DNA from: Burkholderia latens
Lineage (GTDB): Bacteria; Pseudomonadota; Gammaproteobacteria; Burkholderiales; Burkholderiaceae
Assembly (NCBI RefSeq): GCF_001718795.1
Contig: NZ_CP013435.1
Location: forward strand, 1,364,001-1,428,000
DNA length: 64,000 nucleotides
Direction of reading: 5' to 3'
The position numbers and the translations under genes are program-made. The notes under the pieces are model-generated. The model did no database searches. It saw only the letters and a list, made by a program, of their open reading frames with translations, and was not told where the DNA came from. Numbering within the stretch: position 1 is the first letter of the stretch; every line of letters starts with the position of its first letter. Positions 44,056 to 54,100 of this stretch are shown in pieces.

Positions 44056-44688
44056 TCAGCCGGCCGGCCGTTGCGGCGGCGCGAGCGCGACGATCGCGTC
44101 GCGCATGCGGGCGAGGAAGGTGGGCTTGTCTTCGCCGGCGCCGAGTGCTTCGTTTGCGCCGAAGTGCACCTTGCAGATCAGCGGGACCGGCCAGATCGTG
44201 CCCTTCGGCATGATCCGCTGCAAGTTTTCGAGGTAGACCGGCGCGAGCGCGACGTCCGGAAATTCGGTCGCGAGATGGAACAGCCCGCTCTTGAACGGCT
44301 GAGGCAACACGTCGGCGCCGCGCGTGCCTTCCGGGAAGATGATGATCGAGTGGCCTTGCCGCAGCGCATCGCGCACCGGGTCCAACGGATCGCCGCCGCT
44401 TTCGCGGTGACGGTCGATCAGCACGACGTTCAGCAGCTTCTGCGCGATGTGACGCTTCAGGTCGCCGCTGTCCCAATAGTCGCGCGCCGCGACGGGCCGC
44501 ACCACGGCGCGCACGTCGCGCGGCAGCGCGGCGAGGATCGCGAGCGTGTCGATGTGGCTCGTATGGTTCGAGAAGTAGATTTTCTGCGTTGGCGAAGGGG
44601 GCGCCTGATGCCAGATCGGATACGCGCCGGCGACGAGCCGCACGATCGACAGCAGGAAATCGCGCTGCCACACGTTGACGATGTTCAT
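44056..44688 (-). CDS. Lysophospholipid acyltransferase (PlsC-like)
   Basis: 210 residues with the glycerolphosphate acyltransferase motif 'NHTSHIDTLAILAAL' (HX4D, about 41-55), 'FPEGTRG' (about 114-121) and an N-terminal amphipathic/membrane segment. It should acylate a lyso-phospholipid or 1-acyl-glycerol phosphate. Start at MNIVNVWQRDF (44688); the frame extends 33 residues but without likeness. It is upstream of the CdsA-like gene in one likely operon. Confidence 0.85.
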   Translation of the reverse strand: MNIVNVWQRDFLLSIVRLVAGAYPIWHQAPPSPTQKIYFSNHTSHIDTLAILAALPRDVRAVVRPVAARDYWDSGDLKRHIAQKLLNVVLIDRHRESGGDPLDPVRDALRQGHSIIIFPEGTRGADVLPQPFKSGLFHLATEFPDVALAPVYLENLQRIMPKGTIWPVPLICKVHFGANEALGAGEDKPTFLARMRDAIVALAPPQRPAG

Positions 44689-45130
44689 CGGCGCGGCGCC
44701 TCCTGCGTGCATGCCCGCGCGGCCGCGGATGTGCGGCGGGCGGATTCCCGGAATGCCGGCGCGGCAGGATGCGCGCCGAACGGCCATTGTTCAAGTTTTT
44801 TCAAATTCGTGGCTGCCTGTCGCAGGGCCGAGATCACCGGACGATACGCCGCGCACGTTGCGCGCAGGCGTATCGCCGTTCGACGGTGTGATATTCGGCT
44901 GTTGCACGAGCGCCCGTTTGCAGTTCGAATGGATTGCTGCATTTGCGGGCCAGCGGATTATCGCGAGTTTCCGCCGAAAACGCCAGATTGCGCGGCGCGC
45001 GGCGCAGCTTGACGCATCCGGGCCCGTCGGCGACGATTACGGCCACCCGCCGGCGCCCGCCGCTGGCGGTCGCGCCGCCCGGGGCATGGCGGCGGCAAAC
45101 GCGTCCGAACGTGCCGAACCAAATAAAACG
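44689..45130. other. Divergent promoter region
   Basis: About 440 bp between the acyltransferase (minus) and the phosphatidyltransferase (plus). No gene supported. It includes an AT-rich piece at 44786-44812 (TTGTTCAAGTTTTTTCAAATT) facing the acyltransferase side. Reading frames on both strands are open only because of GC-rich composition. Confidence 0.5.
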
Positions 45131-45736
45131 ATGAGCCTCTACGCACTCAAACCGAAATTCCAGAACAAACTGCGTCCGTTCGCGGATTCGCTTGCCGCGC
45201 GCGGCGTCACCGCGAACCAGGTCACGTTGTTCGCGGCCGGCGGCTCGATCGTCGTCGGCGCGCTCGCGGGGCTCGGCGTGTTCGCTCGCGTGCTGTTCCT
45301 GCTGATCCCGATCTGGCTCTTCGTGCGGATGGCGCTCAACGCGATCGACGGGATGCTCGCGCGCGAACACGGGCAGAAGAGCACGCTCGGCGCATATCTG
45401 AACGAGCTCGGCGACGTCGTGTCCGATGTCGCGCTCGTGCTGCCGTTCCTCGCGATTCCCGCATTCGCGCCGGCAGACGTGTGGCTGTTCGCGCTGGCGG
45501 CGGTCATCGTCGAATGCGCGGGGCTGATCGGTCCGCTCGCCGGCGCGACGCGCCGTTACGACGGCCCGTTCGGCAAGAGCGACCGTGCGCTCGCGCTCGG
45601 CGCGTTCGCGTTGTGGATTGGCTTCGGTTTGCCGGTCGGCGGCGTCGCCGCGTGGCTGTGGCGTCTGCTGATCGTGCTGTCGATCGTGACGGCGGTGCGG
45701 CGCGTGCGGGCCGGTGTCGCGGAAGCGGGCGGCTGA
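45131..45736 (+). CDS. CDP-alcohol phosphatidyltransferase family protein
   Basis: 201 residues, about six membrane segments. Transfers a phosphatidyl group from CDP-diacylglycerol to an alcohol. The catalytic pattern is D-x2-DG-x2-AR-x8-G-x3-D-x3-D; here it reads 'NAIDGMLAR' (first Asp is Asn) and 'GAYLNELGD' (third Asp is Asn), while the second and last Asp and the Arg remain. The same strand order and neighbours (CdsA- and PlsC-like genes) suggest a ynbA-type enzyme. Alcohol substrate unknown. Confidence 0.8.
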   Translation: MSLYALKPKFQNKLRPFADSLAARGVTANQVTLFAAGGSIVVGALAGLGVFARVLFLLIPIWLFVRMALNAIDGMLAREHGQKSTLGAYLNELGDVVSDVALVLPFLAIPAFAPADVWLFALAAVIVECAGLIGPLAGATRRYDGPFGKSDRALALGAFALWIGFGLPVGGVAAWLWRLLIVLSIVTAVRRVRAGVAEAGG

Positions 45737-46024
45737 CGGCGGTCGATCGCCGTGGATGAACCGGCGCCGGACGGCGGCGCCGCAAGATTCGAATAACGAA
45801 ACGAGAGACATCGGATGAGCACACGCGCGGCGCGCGGCGCCGGCCTCGTCACGCACGACGTCGACACGCGCCTCTATCGCCAGCGGCATTCGCCCAGCCC
45901 GCGCGCCGGTCGCGATCGTCCGGTGAATCGCGGTCGGGCGCGCGATCGAGGTGGCGCGGCACGGCCATGCCGATCGGGCGCGTGCGGCGGCGGCCTGAAC
46001 GGAGTGGGCGCCGCGCGTGCCGCG

Positions 46025-47044
46025 TTACGCGAGCGTGGGCGCAGCCCGCTGCGTCCGCGTGCGCTTCACCTCGTACATTGCCCGGTCCGCGCGCTCGATC
46101 AGCGTGTTCATGTCGGTGCCGTCGTCGGGCAGCATCGCGGCGCCGATGCTGACGCCAAGCCGCAGCGGTTGCCCTTCGAACTCGAACGGTTCGCCGACTT
46201 GCCGGGCAAGGCGTACGCGCTGCACGTCGACGTCGTCGCGGCTGCCGACGTTCGGCAGAATTACCGCGAACTCGTCGCCGCCCACCCGCGCAACCGTATC
46301 GGAGCGCCGCACGGCGCCGAGCATCCGCATCGCGACCTCGCGCAGCGCGGCGTCGCCCGCGCGGTGGCCGTGGCCGTCGTTGATCGGCTTGAGCCCGTCC
46401 ATGTCGATGTTGAGGATGCCGAGCCGCCCGTTCGCGCGCAGCGCCGTATGCATCGACTGGCGCAGGCGGTCGTAGAATAGCGCGCGGTTCGGCAAGCCCG
46501 TCAGTGCGTCGTGCGTCGCACGCAGGTAAAGCTCGCTGGCCTCGTTGCGCGCCGCGTGGAACATCGCGGCGGCGATCAGGTCGGCCGTGAGCCGCAGCGT
46601 GCCGGCGTCGGCGGCCGAAAAGGCGTCGACGTCCGGCGACATCACCTTCAGCACGCCGATCGTCGTATCGGCGTGGGTCAGCGGCATCACCAGCATCGAG
46701 CGCAGCCCGACCCGTCGGCAGGCATCGCGATCGACGCGCGGGTCGGTTTCCGAATCGCTGCACTGCAGCAGTTCGCCGCGCGTCACGCACAGGCCCGACA
46801 GGCTGCCGGAGCGGCGCAGCCGCAGGCCGAGCATTCCGGCAGCGGAGCCCGATGCGGCGCGGTAGACCATGTCGTCGCCTTCGGCAAACTCGACCGCCGC
46901 GCCGCTCGCGCCGGTGAGTTGCGGCACCTGCTCGGTCACGTAGGCCATCACGCTGCCGAGATCGAGGCCAAGTTTCGCGATCTCGGTCTGGACCGCGATG
47001 ATGCGCAGCAGCGTGTCGGTGGAAGGGGTGGCTGTGTCGACCAT
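46025..47044 (-). CDS. GAF-GGDEF diguanylate cyclase
   Basis: Produces cyclic di-GMP. 339 residues: a GAF sensor domain (about 12-160) followed by a GGDEF domain with the intact motif in 'RVGGDEFAVIL' and the substrate-binding 'NIDMDGLKPINDGHGHRAGD' region. No membrane segment, so cytoplasmic. I start at MVDTATPSTD (47044). It is divergent from the bcs operon, whose BcsA has a PilZ domain and BcsE binds c-di-GMP, so this enzyme is a plausible local supplier. Confidence 0.9.
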   Translation of the reverse strand: MVDTATPSTDTLLRIIAVQTEIAKLGLDLGSVMAYVTEQVPQLTGASGAAVEFAEGDDMVYRAASGSAAGMLGLRLRRSGSLSGLCVTRGELLQCSDSETDPRVDRDACRRVGLRSMLVMPLTHADTTIGVLKVMSPDVDAFSAADAGTLRLTADLIAAAMFHAARNEASELYLRATHDALTGLPNRALFYDRLRQSMHTALRANGRLGILNIDMDGLKPINDGHGHRAGDAALREVAMRMLGAVRRSDTVARVGGDEFAVILPNVGSRDDVDVQRVRLARQVGEPFEFEGQPLRLGVSIGAAMLPDDGTDMNTLIERADRAMYEVKRTRTQRAAPTLA

Positions 47045-47547
47045 TTGATTCAAGTCAGTTTTCCATGGAGAAAGCGCGGCGCCCGGTGCCGGCTTGCGGT
47101 ACGATACGCGCCGCGCACGCGGCAGCGTTGCTCCGGGCGGCTCGCAACGGGCCGCAGCCGGCATCCGGCCGGTTATCCGGGGCGACGGTTCGGCGCCGGC
47201 AGTATGCCGGTCGTCCCGGCCTGCAGCAACGGTGTAATTTTTGCCACTCGATCGCCGCGCGTCGTATTTCCGACCGAACTGAGTTGTTTTTCGCTTCGTC
47301 CGTACGAATCAGGATGAGTTTTGTCTCGATTTTGAGATAGTGTGACGAATGTGCGCGCGCCTGTGCCAGGCGAGCGCAGTCTGACCGACCGGTAGCGGAA
47401 GAATTCGCCCGATCGTTTCGATAAATGCATTCAGGCCAGACTTTGAGGGGAAGCAGTGGGGATGTGCACTCACGGGCATAGCTGCTTTGCGCGCGCCGGC
47501 TGCGGCGCGCTTTATCGCCGAACGACAACGACCACGCGGAGCCGCGC
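47045..47547. other. Region between the GGDEF gene and the bcs operon
   Basis: About 500 bp shared by the two divergent units. Contains no gene I can support. It holds AT-rich patches (47230-47345) where promoters could lie, and imperfect inverted repeats around GCCGGC, but I cannot assign a specific operator. Confidence 0.5.
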
Positions 47548-49914
47548 ATGAGACCGGCCGCCTCGCTGTTCGTCCTGTCCGTCGCCGCGTTCGGCGCGTT
47601 CCATGCGGCCGCGCTATCGGCCGCGCCGGTGCCGGCCGTCGCCGCGGCCTCCGCCGCTTCGGCCACACCGGCTACACCGGCTACACCGGCTACACCGGCT
47701 ACACCGGCTACACCGGCGCTCGCCAGCGGCGCGTCCGTGCCGCCGTTCGCGGTTGCGCCGGCCGCCGCCAGCGCCCCGGCCGCCGGCCTGCCGGCGACGA
47801 CGGTGCGCCTGCCGTTCGCGTCGCTCGGCGCGTTCGATCCGGTGCACCTGCGCGGCGCCGACGACGCGCGCACGATCAATGCGGGCGTGCGGCTCGACCG
47901 CGTGGTTACCGGCGCGCGGTTGCGCCTGACCTACGCGTATTCGCCGTCGCTCGTGTTCCCGATGTCGCATCTGAAGGTGTCGGTGAACGGCGAGGTGGTC
48001 GCGACCGTTCCGTTCGACGCGCCGCGCGCAGGCCGCATGGTCACGCAGGACATACCGATCGATCCGCGCTACTTCTCCGATTACAACCAGATCGGCCTGC
48101 GCCTGATCGCGCATTACACGCTCGATCATTGCGAGGATCCGTCGAACTCGGCGCTGTGGGCCGACGTGAGCCCGACGAGCGAACTGATCCTCGACGAAGC
48201 GCCGGTGCGCTTGCCGAACGATCTCGCGCTGCTGCCCGCGCCGTTCTTCGACCGGCGCGATAACGGACTGCTGCGGCTGCCGTTCGTGCTGCCTGCGTCG
48301 CCCGACTCGGCGACGCTGCGCAGCGCAGGCGTACTCGCGTCGTGGTTCGGCGCGCAGGCCGACTACCGGCAGGCGCGCTTCCCGGTCGCCGCGACGTTCC
48401 CGGCGGACGATCAGGCCGTCGTCGTCGGCACGGCCGCGACGCTGCCGGCCGGGCTCGCGCTGCCGTCGGTCAACGGCCCGCTGCTCGCCGTAACCGACAA
48501 TCCGGCCGCGCCGGGCCGCAAGCTGCTGATCGTGACGGGCCGCACGGCTGCCGAAGTCGACGACGCGGTCGCGACGCTCGTGCTAGGCCGTGCAGCGCTG
48601 TCGGGCCCGGCGGCGACGGTTGCGCACGTCGATCTCGGCGCGCCGCGCAAGCCGTACGACGCGCCGCGCTGGCTGCCGGTCAACCGGCCGATCGCGTTCC
48701 GTGAGCTCGTGGCGGACCCGCGCGAACTCGAAGTGCGCGGCACGTCGCCCGATGCGATCCGCCTGAACCTGCGCGTGCCGGCCGATCTGCATTCGTGGAA
48801 CGGCTCGGGCGTGCCGATCACGCTGCGCTACCGCTACACAGCGCCGACCGTGCAGGACAACTCGACGCTCGCCGTCGAGATCAACGACCAGCTGGTGAAG
48901 TCGTATCGGCTCGGGCCGGCCCATGCGGAAGACGCGCGCGGCCGCATGCAGCTGCCGCTGCTCGCGGTGCCGGAAGGCCGCGTGACGAGCGACGTCGACA
49001 TCCCGGCGTTCCGCGTCGGCAGCGGCAACCAGCTGCAGTTCCGCTTCACGCTCGACTCTCAGAAGACAGGGCTCTGCTCGAGCACCGCGACCGAGCCGCA
49101 GCGCGCGGCGATCGACCCGGATTCGACGATCGACTTCTCGCACTTCGTCCACTACGCGCAATTGCCGAACCTCGCGTTCTTCGCGAACAGCGGCTTTCCG
49201 TTCACGCGTTTCGCGGACCTGTCGCAGACCGCCGTGGTGGTGCCCGACCGGCCGTCGCCGGAGGAGCTCGAAGCCTACCTGACGATGCTCGGCCACATGG
49301 GGCAGTGGACCGGCTTCCCGGCGCTGCGCGTGCAGGTCGCGCGGCCCGGCGACGTCGCCGCGCTCGAGGGGCGCAAGGACTTGCTCGTGATCGACGGCTC
49401 GCCCGCGTCGCCGCTGCTGTCGCGCTGGCGCACGGCACTGCCGCTGTCGATCGACCAGCAGGGCGGCGCCGGCGCGACGCGCGTCGCGTTCTCGGTGAAG
49501 GAACGCTGGCGCAACGGCGTCGGGATGGCCGACGGCGGCGCGCATATCGAACAGACGGGCCAGCTCGCGGCGCTCGCCGGTTTCGAGTTGCCGGGCAGTC
49601 ATGGCCGCAGCGTCGTCGCGCTGACGGCGACCGACCAGGCGCGCCTCGCCGATCTGCTCGACGTGTTCGAGAAGCCGGGCCTCGTATCGCAATTGCAGGG
49701 CGACCTCGCGCTAGTGCGGCCAGGGCAGGTCGACAGCCTGCGCGTCGGCGAGCCGTACGTGGTGGGCTTCGTGCCGTGGTATGCGCGCGTGTGGACGCAT
49801 GCCGCGCGGCACCCGGTCGTGCTCGGTGTGGTCGGGGTCGTCGCGGGGCTGCTGCTCGCGCTCGGCGTGTTCAGCGTGCTGCAGCGAATCGCCGCGCGCC
49901 GACGGGGGATGTAA
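47548..49914 (+). CDS. bcsB: Cellulose synthase subunit BcsB
   Basis: Periplasmic, membrane-anchored subunit of the cellulose synthase. 788 residues: signal peptide (about 1-25), a low-complexity ATP/Ala/Pro stretch (38-60, encoded by six 9-bp repeats), then the carbohydrate-binding and flavodoxin-like domains of BcsB ('LFSLGAFDPVHLRG'-type start, 'LRVPADLHSWNGSGVPITLRYRYTAP'), and a C-terminal transmembrane anchor (about 752-780, 'HPVVLGVVGVVAGLLLALGVFSVL'). It interacts with BcsA and guides the glucan. It is first in the operon and 3 bp before bcsZ. Confidence 0.93.
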   Translation: MRPAASLFVLSVAAFGAFHAAALSAAPVPAVAAASAASATPATPATPATPATPATPALASGASVPPFAVAPAAASAPAAGLPATTVRLPFASLGAFDPVHLRGADDARTINAGVRLDRVVTGARLRLTYAYSPSLVFPMSHLKVSVNGEVVATVPFDAPRAGRMVTQDIPIDPRYFSDYNQIGLRLIAHYTLDHCEDPSNSALWADVSPTSELILDEAPVRLPNDLALLPAPFFDRRDNGLLRLPFVLPASPDSATLRSAGVLASWFGAQADYRQARFPVAATFPADDQAVVVGTAATLPAGLALPSVNGPLLAVTDNPAAPGRKLLIVTGRTAAEVDDAVATLVLGRAALSGPAATVAHVDLGAPRKPYDAPRWLPVNRPIAFRELVADPRELEVRGTSPDAIRLNLRVPADLHSWNGSGVPITLRYRYTAPTVQDNSTLAVEINDQLVKSYRLGPAHAEDARGRMQLPLLAVPEGRVTSDVDIPAFRVGSGNQLQFRFTLDSQKTGLCSSTATEPQRAAIDPDSTIDFSHFVHYAQLPNLAFFANSGFPFTRFADLSQTAVVVPDRPSPEELEAYLTMLGHMGQWTGFPALRVQVARPGDVAALEGRKDLLVIDGSPASPLLSRWRTALPLSIDQQGGAGATRVAFSVKERWRNGVGMADGGAHIEQTGQLAALAGFELPGSHGRSVVALTATDQARLADLLDVFEKPGLVSQLQGDLALVRPGQVDSLRVGEPYVVGFVPWYARVWTHAARHPVVLGVVGVVAGLLLALGVFSVLQRIAARRRGM
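47662..47715 (+). repeat. Tandem 9-bp repeat within bcsB (six units)
   Basis: GCCACACCG followed by five identical GCTACACCG units. Each encodes Ala-Thr-Pro in frame, giving a flexible (ATP)6 linker behind the signal peptide. Unit-number changes alter the linker length without shifting the frame. Confidence 0.95.
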
Positions 49915-49917
49915 CGG

Positions 49918-51147
49918 ATGGGTTGGGCATTCGCAAGGCGATGGGCCACGCGTCCGGCGCGGGGCGTCGGCGCAACCTGCTTGCTGGCCGTTGCGGCCGC
50001 CGGTGCTGTAGCGGCAACGGCCGGGCCGGCGCAGGGGGCGCAAGGCGGCGCGGCCGTTGCGGCGGACGCGCAATGCAGCACGGCATGGCCGCGCTGGGAC
50101 GCGTTCAAGCGCGATTTCGTGTCGGCCGACGGCCGGGTGATCGACGTCGGCTCGGCCGATGCGCGCACGGTATCGGAGGGGCAGGCGTATGGACTGTTCT
50201 TCGCGCTGGTCGCGAACGACAGGCGCACGTTCGACACGATCCTCGCATGGACCGAGAACAACCTCGCGCAGGGCGACCTGAGCGCGCACCTGCCGGCGTG
50301 GCTGTGGGGCCGCGCGCCCGACGGCGCATGGCGTGTGCTCGACGCGAACGCGGCGTCGGATGCGGACCTGTGGATCGCGTATACGCTTGTCGAAGCCGGC
50401 AGGCTGTGGCGCGAGCGCAGCTACACCGCGCGCGGCGCGTTGCTCGCGAAGCGCGTGCTCGACACCGAGACGGCCAGCGTGCCGGGCCTTGGCCTCACGC
50501 TGCTGCCGGGGCCGACCGGCTTCAAGCTCGGCAGCGATCGATGGCGCGTGAATCCGAGCTATTCGCCGCCGCAGGTGATCCGCGGGCTCGCCGCACGGCT
50601 GCCCGACGATCGCCGCTGGGCCGCGCTCGCGGCCAGCACCGGCCGCGTGCTGCTCGACACCGCGCCGAAGGGATTTGCGCCGGACTGGGCGCTGTATCGC
50701 GCGGGCGCCGGATTCGGCCCCGATCCGCAGACCCGCGCGGAAAGCGCATACAACGCGATTCGCGTCTACCTGTGGGCCGGCATGCTCGATCGCGCCGATC
50801 CGCTTGCCGCGCCGCTGCTCGCGCGCTTTGCGCCGTTCGCCGACTACATCGCCGCACACGGTGCGCCGCCGGAGAAGGTCGATACGACGACCGGCGTGGC
50901 CGGCCCGAACGACGGCAACGGCGGATTCTCCGCGGCGGCCGTGCCGTTTCTCGACGCACGCGGCCAGCGTGCGCTGGCCGATGCGCAGGCGGCGCGCGTC
51001 GACACACTTGCGCGCCAGTCGGCCCCCGGCTATTACACGAGCGTGCTGACGTTGTTCGGCCTCGGCTGGCGCGACGGCCGCTACCGGTTCGGTGCGGACG
51101 GATCGCTCGACCCGCACTGGGAGGGGCGTTCATGCGCGGCTCGTTGA
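49918..51147 (+). CDS. bcsZ: Endo-1,4-beta-glucanase, glycosyl hydrolase family 8 (BcsZ)
   Basis: Periplasmic cellulase required for or tuning cellulose export. 409 residues: Tat/Sec-like signal (RRWATRPARG, hydrophobic to about 40), GH8 catalytic Glu87 in 'VSEGQAYGLFFALVANDRRTF', and 'LDANAASDADLWIAYTL' for the second acidic site. The stop lies 16 bp inside bcsC, so translation is coupled. Three bases separate it from bcsB. Its length and motifs are those of BcsZ/CMCax. Confidence 0.93.
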   Translation: MGWAFARRWATRPARGVGATCLLAVAAAGAVAATAGPAQGAQGGAAVAADAQCSTAWPRWDAFKRDFVSADGRVIDVGSADARTVSEGQAYGLFFALVANDRRTFDTILAWTENNLAQGDLSAHLPAWLWGRAPDGAWRVLDANAASDADLWIAYTLVEAGRLWRERSYTARGALLAKRVLDTETASVPGLGLTLLPGPTGFKLGSDRWRVNPSYSPPQVIRGLAARLPDDRRWAALAASTGRVLLDTAPKGFAPDWALYRAGAGFGPDPQTRAESAYNAIRVYLWAGMLDRADPLAAPLLARFAPFADYIAAHGAPPEKVDTTTGVAGPNDGNGGFSAAAVPFLDARGQRALADAQAARVDTLARQSAPGYYTSVLTLFGLGWRDGRYRFGADGSLDPHWEGRSCAAR

Positions 51148-54100
51148 AACGCACCGCGCCGCGCGTCGCGGGATTCGCGTGGCTCGCGTCGTCCCTGAGC
51201 GCGGCGGCGCCGGCCGCGGCCGCCGTCACCGTCGCGGCTGCACCGGAAACGGTCGCGCCGAAGGCCGCGCCGGCTTCGGTGCCGAGCGCGGCCGATCTGT
51301 CCGACGCGCGGCGCCAGCTCGCGACCGCGCGCATGTGGGGCGACAAGCATCGCGACGACCTCGCGCGCGATGCGCTGCGCAAGGGGCTGCTGATCGCGCC
51401 GGACGACCCGGCTCTGCTCGCGGAACAGATGCGCGTGCTGCTGCGGCTCGGCGACGCGCGCGGCGCGCAGGCCGCGCTCGCGCGCTTGCAGGCGCGTGCG
51501 CCCGCGGCTCCGGATACGCGCCGCGCGGCCGACGAATACCGCGTCGCGACGAGCGGGCGCGGCGAGATGGCGCAAATCCGCCTGCTCGCCCGCAGCGGCC
51601 GCGCCGACGAAGCGGCACGGCGCATCGTTGCGCTGTTTCCGAATGGCGCGCCGTCCGGTGCGCTCGGCGCCGAGTACTACCAGATCGTGTCCAATGCGCC
51701 GGGCGGCCGCGAGCCGGCGATCGCCGCGCTGCGCCGCACGGTCGCGGCGGATCCGCAGGACACCAGCGCGGCGCTCGCGCTCGCGCGATTGCTGAACCAG
51801 CGCGCCGACACGCGCGCGGAAGCGAACCGGATCGCGTGGTCGCTCGCGAAGCGCCCCGACGCCGACCACACCGAAGCAATGGCGGTGTGGCGACGCGTAT
51901 TGCAGTCCGCCGGCGCCGATCCCGCGTATCGCGATGCGCTGCATGCGTATCTCGAACTCGTGCCGGACGACACGGAATTCCGCGATCGCGTTGCCGCGCT
52001 CGACCAGCAGCGCGATGCGCAGCAGCGGCTCGAACGGGATCCCGACTACATCGCGCAACAGCGGGGCCTGCAAGCGCTCGCGCGTGGCGACCTGGCCGGC
52101 GCCGATCCGCTGCTCGCACGCGCCGCGCGTGCGCGCGCGGGTGACGCCGACGCGCTCGGCGGGCTGGGCCTGCTGCGTTTGCGCGAAGGCCGCCATGACG
52201 AAGCACGCGCACTGTTCGCGCGGGCCGCGGCTTTGTCGACGGACCAGCGCGGCAAGTGGCAGAGCCTGGCACGCACCGCGCAGTTCTGGGGGCTGCTCGC
52301 GCAGGGCCGCGCGGCCGCGTCGGCGGGCCGCGCACAGGATGCGGAGCGTGCGGCGCGTGCCGCGCTCGCGATGCAGCCGGACAGCCAGGACGCAAAACTG
52401 CAGCTCGCGGATGCGTTGCTCGCGCAGCACGACTGGGCCCGCGCGGAACCGTTGCTGCGCGAACTGTTGGCCGCACGTACGCCGACTCTGTCGGCCGTGC
52501 GCGACACTGCGCTGCTGTACGAAAATACCGGCCGCGCGGATCGCATCGGCCCGCTGCTGGATGCGCTGCAAGGCCGCGTGACCGGCGCCGACGATCGCCG
52601 CGCGCTCGACGGGCTGCGCGCCGACCTGCTCGCGAGCCAGGCGCGCACGCTTGCGGACAAGGGCGAGCGCGGCGCGGCCGCGCAACGTTACGAAGCGGCG
52701 GTGCGTGCAGCGCCCGATGCGGCCTGGACGCGTTTCGCGCTTGCCCGGCTGTATCGCGACATGGGCTTGCCGCAACTCGGCCGCACGGTGATGGACGACG
52801 GGCTCGCGGCGAGCGATACGCCCGAGATGCGCTACGCGACCGCGCTGTACCGCAATTCGCTCGACGACGTCGCGGGCGCGCAGGCCGCGCTCTCGGGCGT
52901 CGACGATGCGCACCGCTCGGACGGCATGCGCGCGCTCGCCCGCAAGCTCGACGCCGAACACGCGCTTGCCGATGCGCGCGGCGCGCTCGGCCGCGGCGAT
53001 CGTGCGGCGTTCGCCGCATCGCTCGCGCATGCGCAGGCGAGCGCACCGGACGATCCGGACATGCTGGCCGCAGTCGGTGCGCAGTGGATCGATGCGGGCG
53101 AGCCCGATCGCGGGCTCGCGCCGTTGCGCGATTGGATCGCCGCGCATCCGCGCGACGCCGATGTCGACGTGCGGCTGCGCTATGGCGACCTGCTCGGCGG
53201 CGCCGGGCGCGACGACACGCTCGCCGCATGGCTCGATGCGTTGCGCCGCGAGCCGTCGCTGACGCCGGCCCAGAGCGCGCGCATCGAGGATCAGTCGCTG
53301 CGGCTCGTGCTGCGGCAGACGGACGACGCGATCGCACAGCAGGACTATGCGCGTGCGCGCACGCTGCTCGAGCGCGCGAGCCCGGCCGGCCGCGCGGACA
53401 AACGCTATGCGCTCGAACTGGCGGACCTCGAGCGTGCGCAGGGCCACTACGACGCGGCGCGCGACGCGCTCGCGCCGGTCCTCGCGCGCACGCCGGACGA
53501 TGCCGATACGCAGCTCGCGCTCGCGCGCATCGACGAGGACAGCGGCCATCGCGCGGCCGCGCTCGCTCGCGTGCAGGCGGTGCTCGCGCGCACGCCGGAC
53601 GACGACGTCGATACGCGCCTGTCGGTGGTGCGGCGGCTGAATGCACTGCGCCGCGCGGACGAAGCCGCGCAAGTGATCGAGCCGTTGCAGGCCGCGTATC
53701 CGGCGCGCGCCGACGTGACGGTCGCGGCCGGCCGCGTGGCCGAGGCGCAGGGCCGCTATGACGATGCGGCGTCGCTGTACCGGCTGTCGCTGTCGCAAGA
53801 GCGCATGACCGGCGTGAGCGCCGGCCGTGACGGCCGTACGCCCGCGCAGGCCGCGTTCGCGGATCTCGAGCAACGGCGCGACCCCGAGATCGAGATCGGC
53901 TGGCTGCCCGCGTACAAGTCGGGCGACGAAGGGATATCCGCTTATCGTGCGCAGCAGGTGCCGATCTACATGCAGGTGCCGGTGCGTTACGACGGGCACG
54001 CGTTCCTGCAGCTCGACACCGTGCATCTGGACGCGGGCGCGCTCGATACGAGCGACCCGAACGCGTATTCGCTGAAAACCTTCGGCACCTACGCGGCGCT

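Noticed and set aside
47662..47715. Repeat array as a CRISPR
   Set aside because: Units are 9 bp, contiguous without spacers and in frame inside bcsB. It is a coding repeat.
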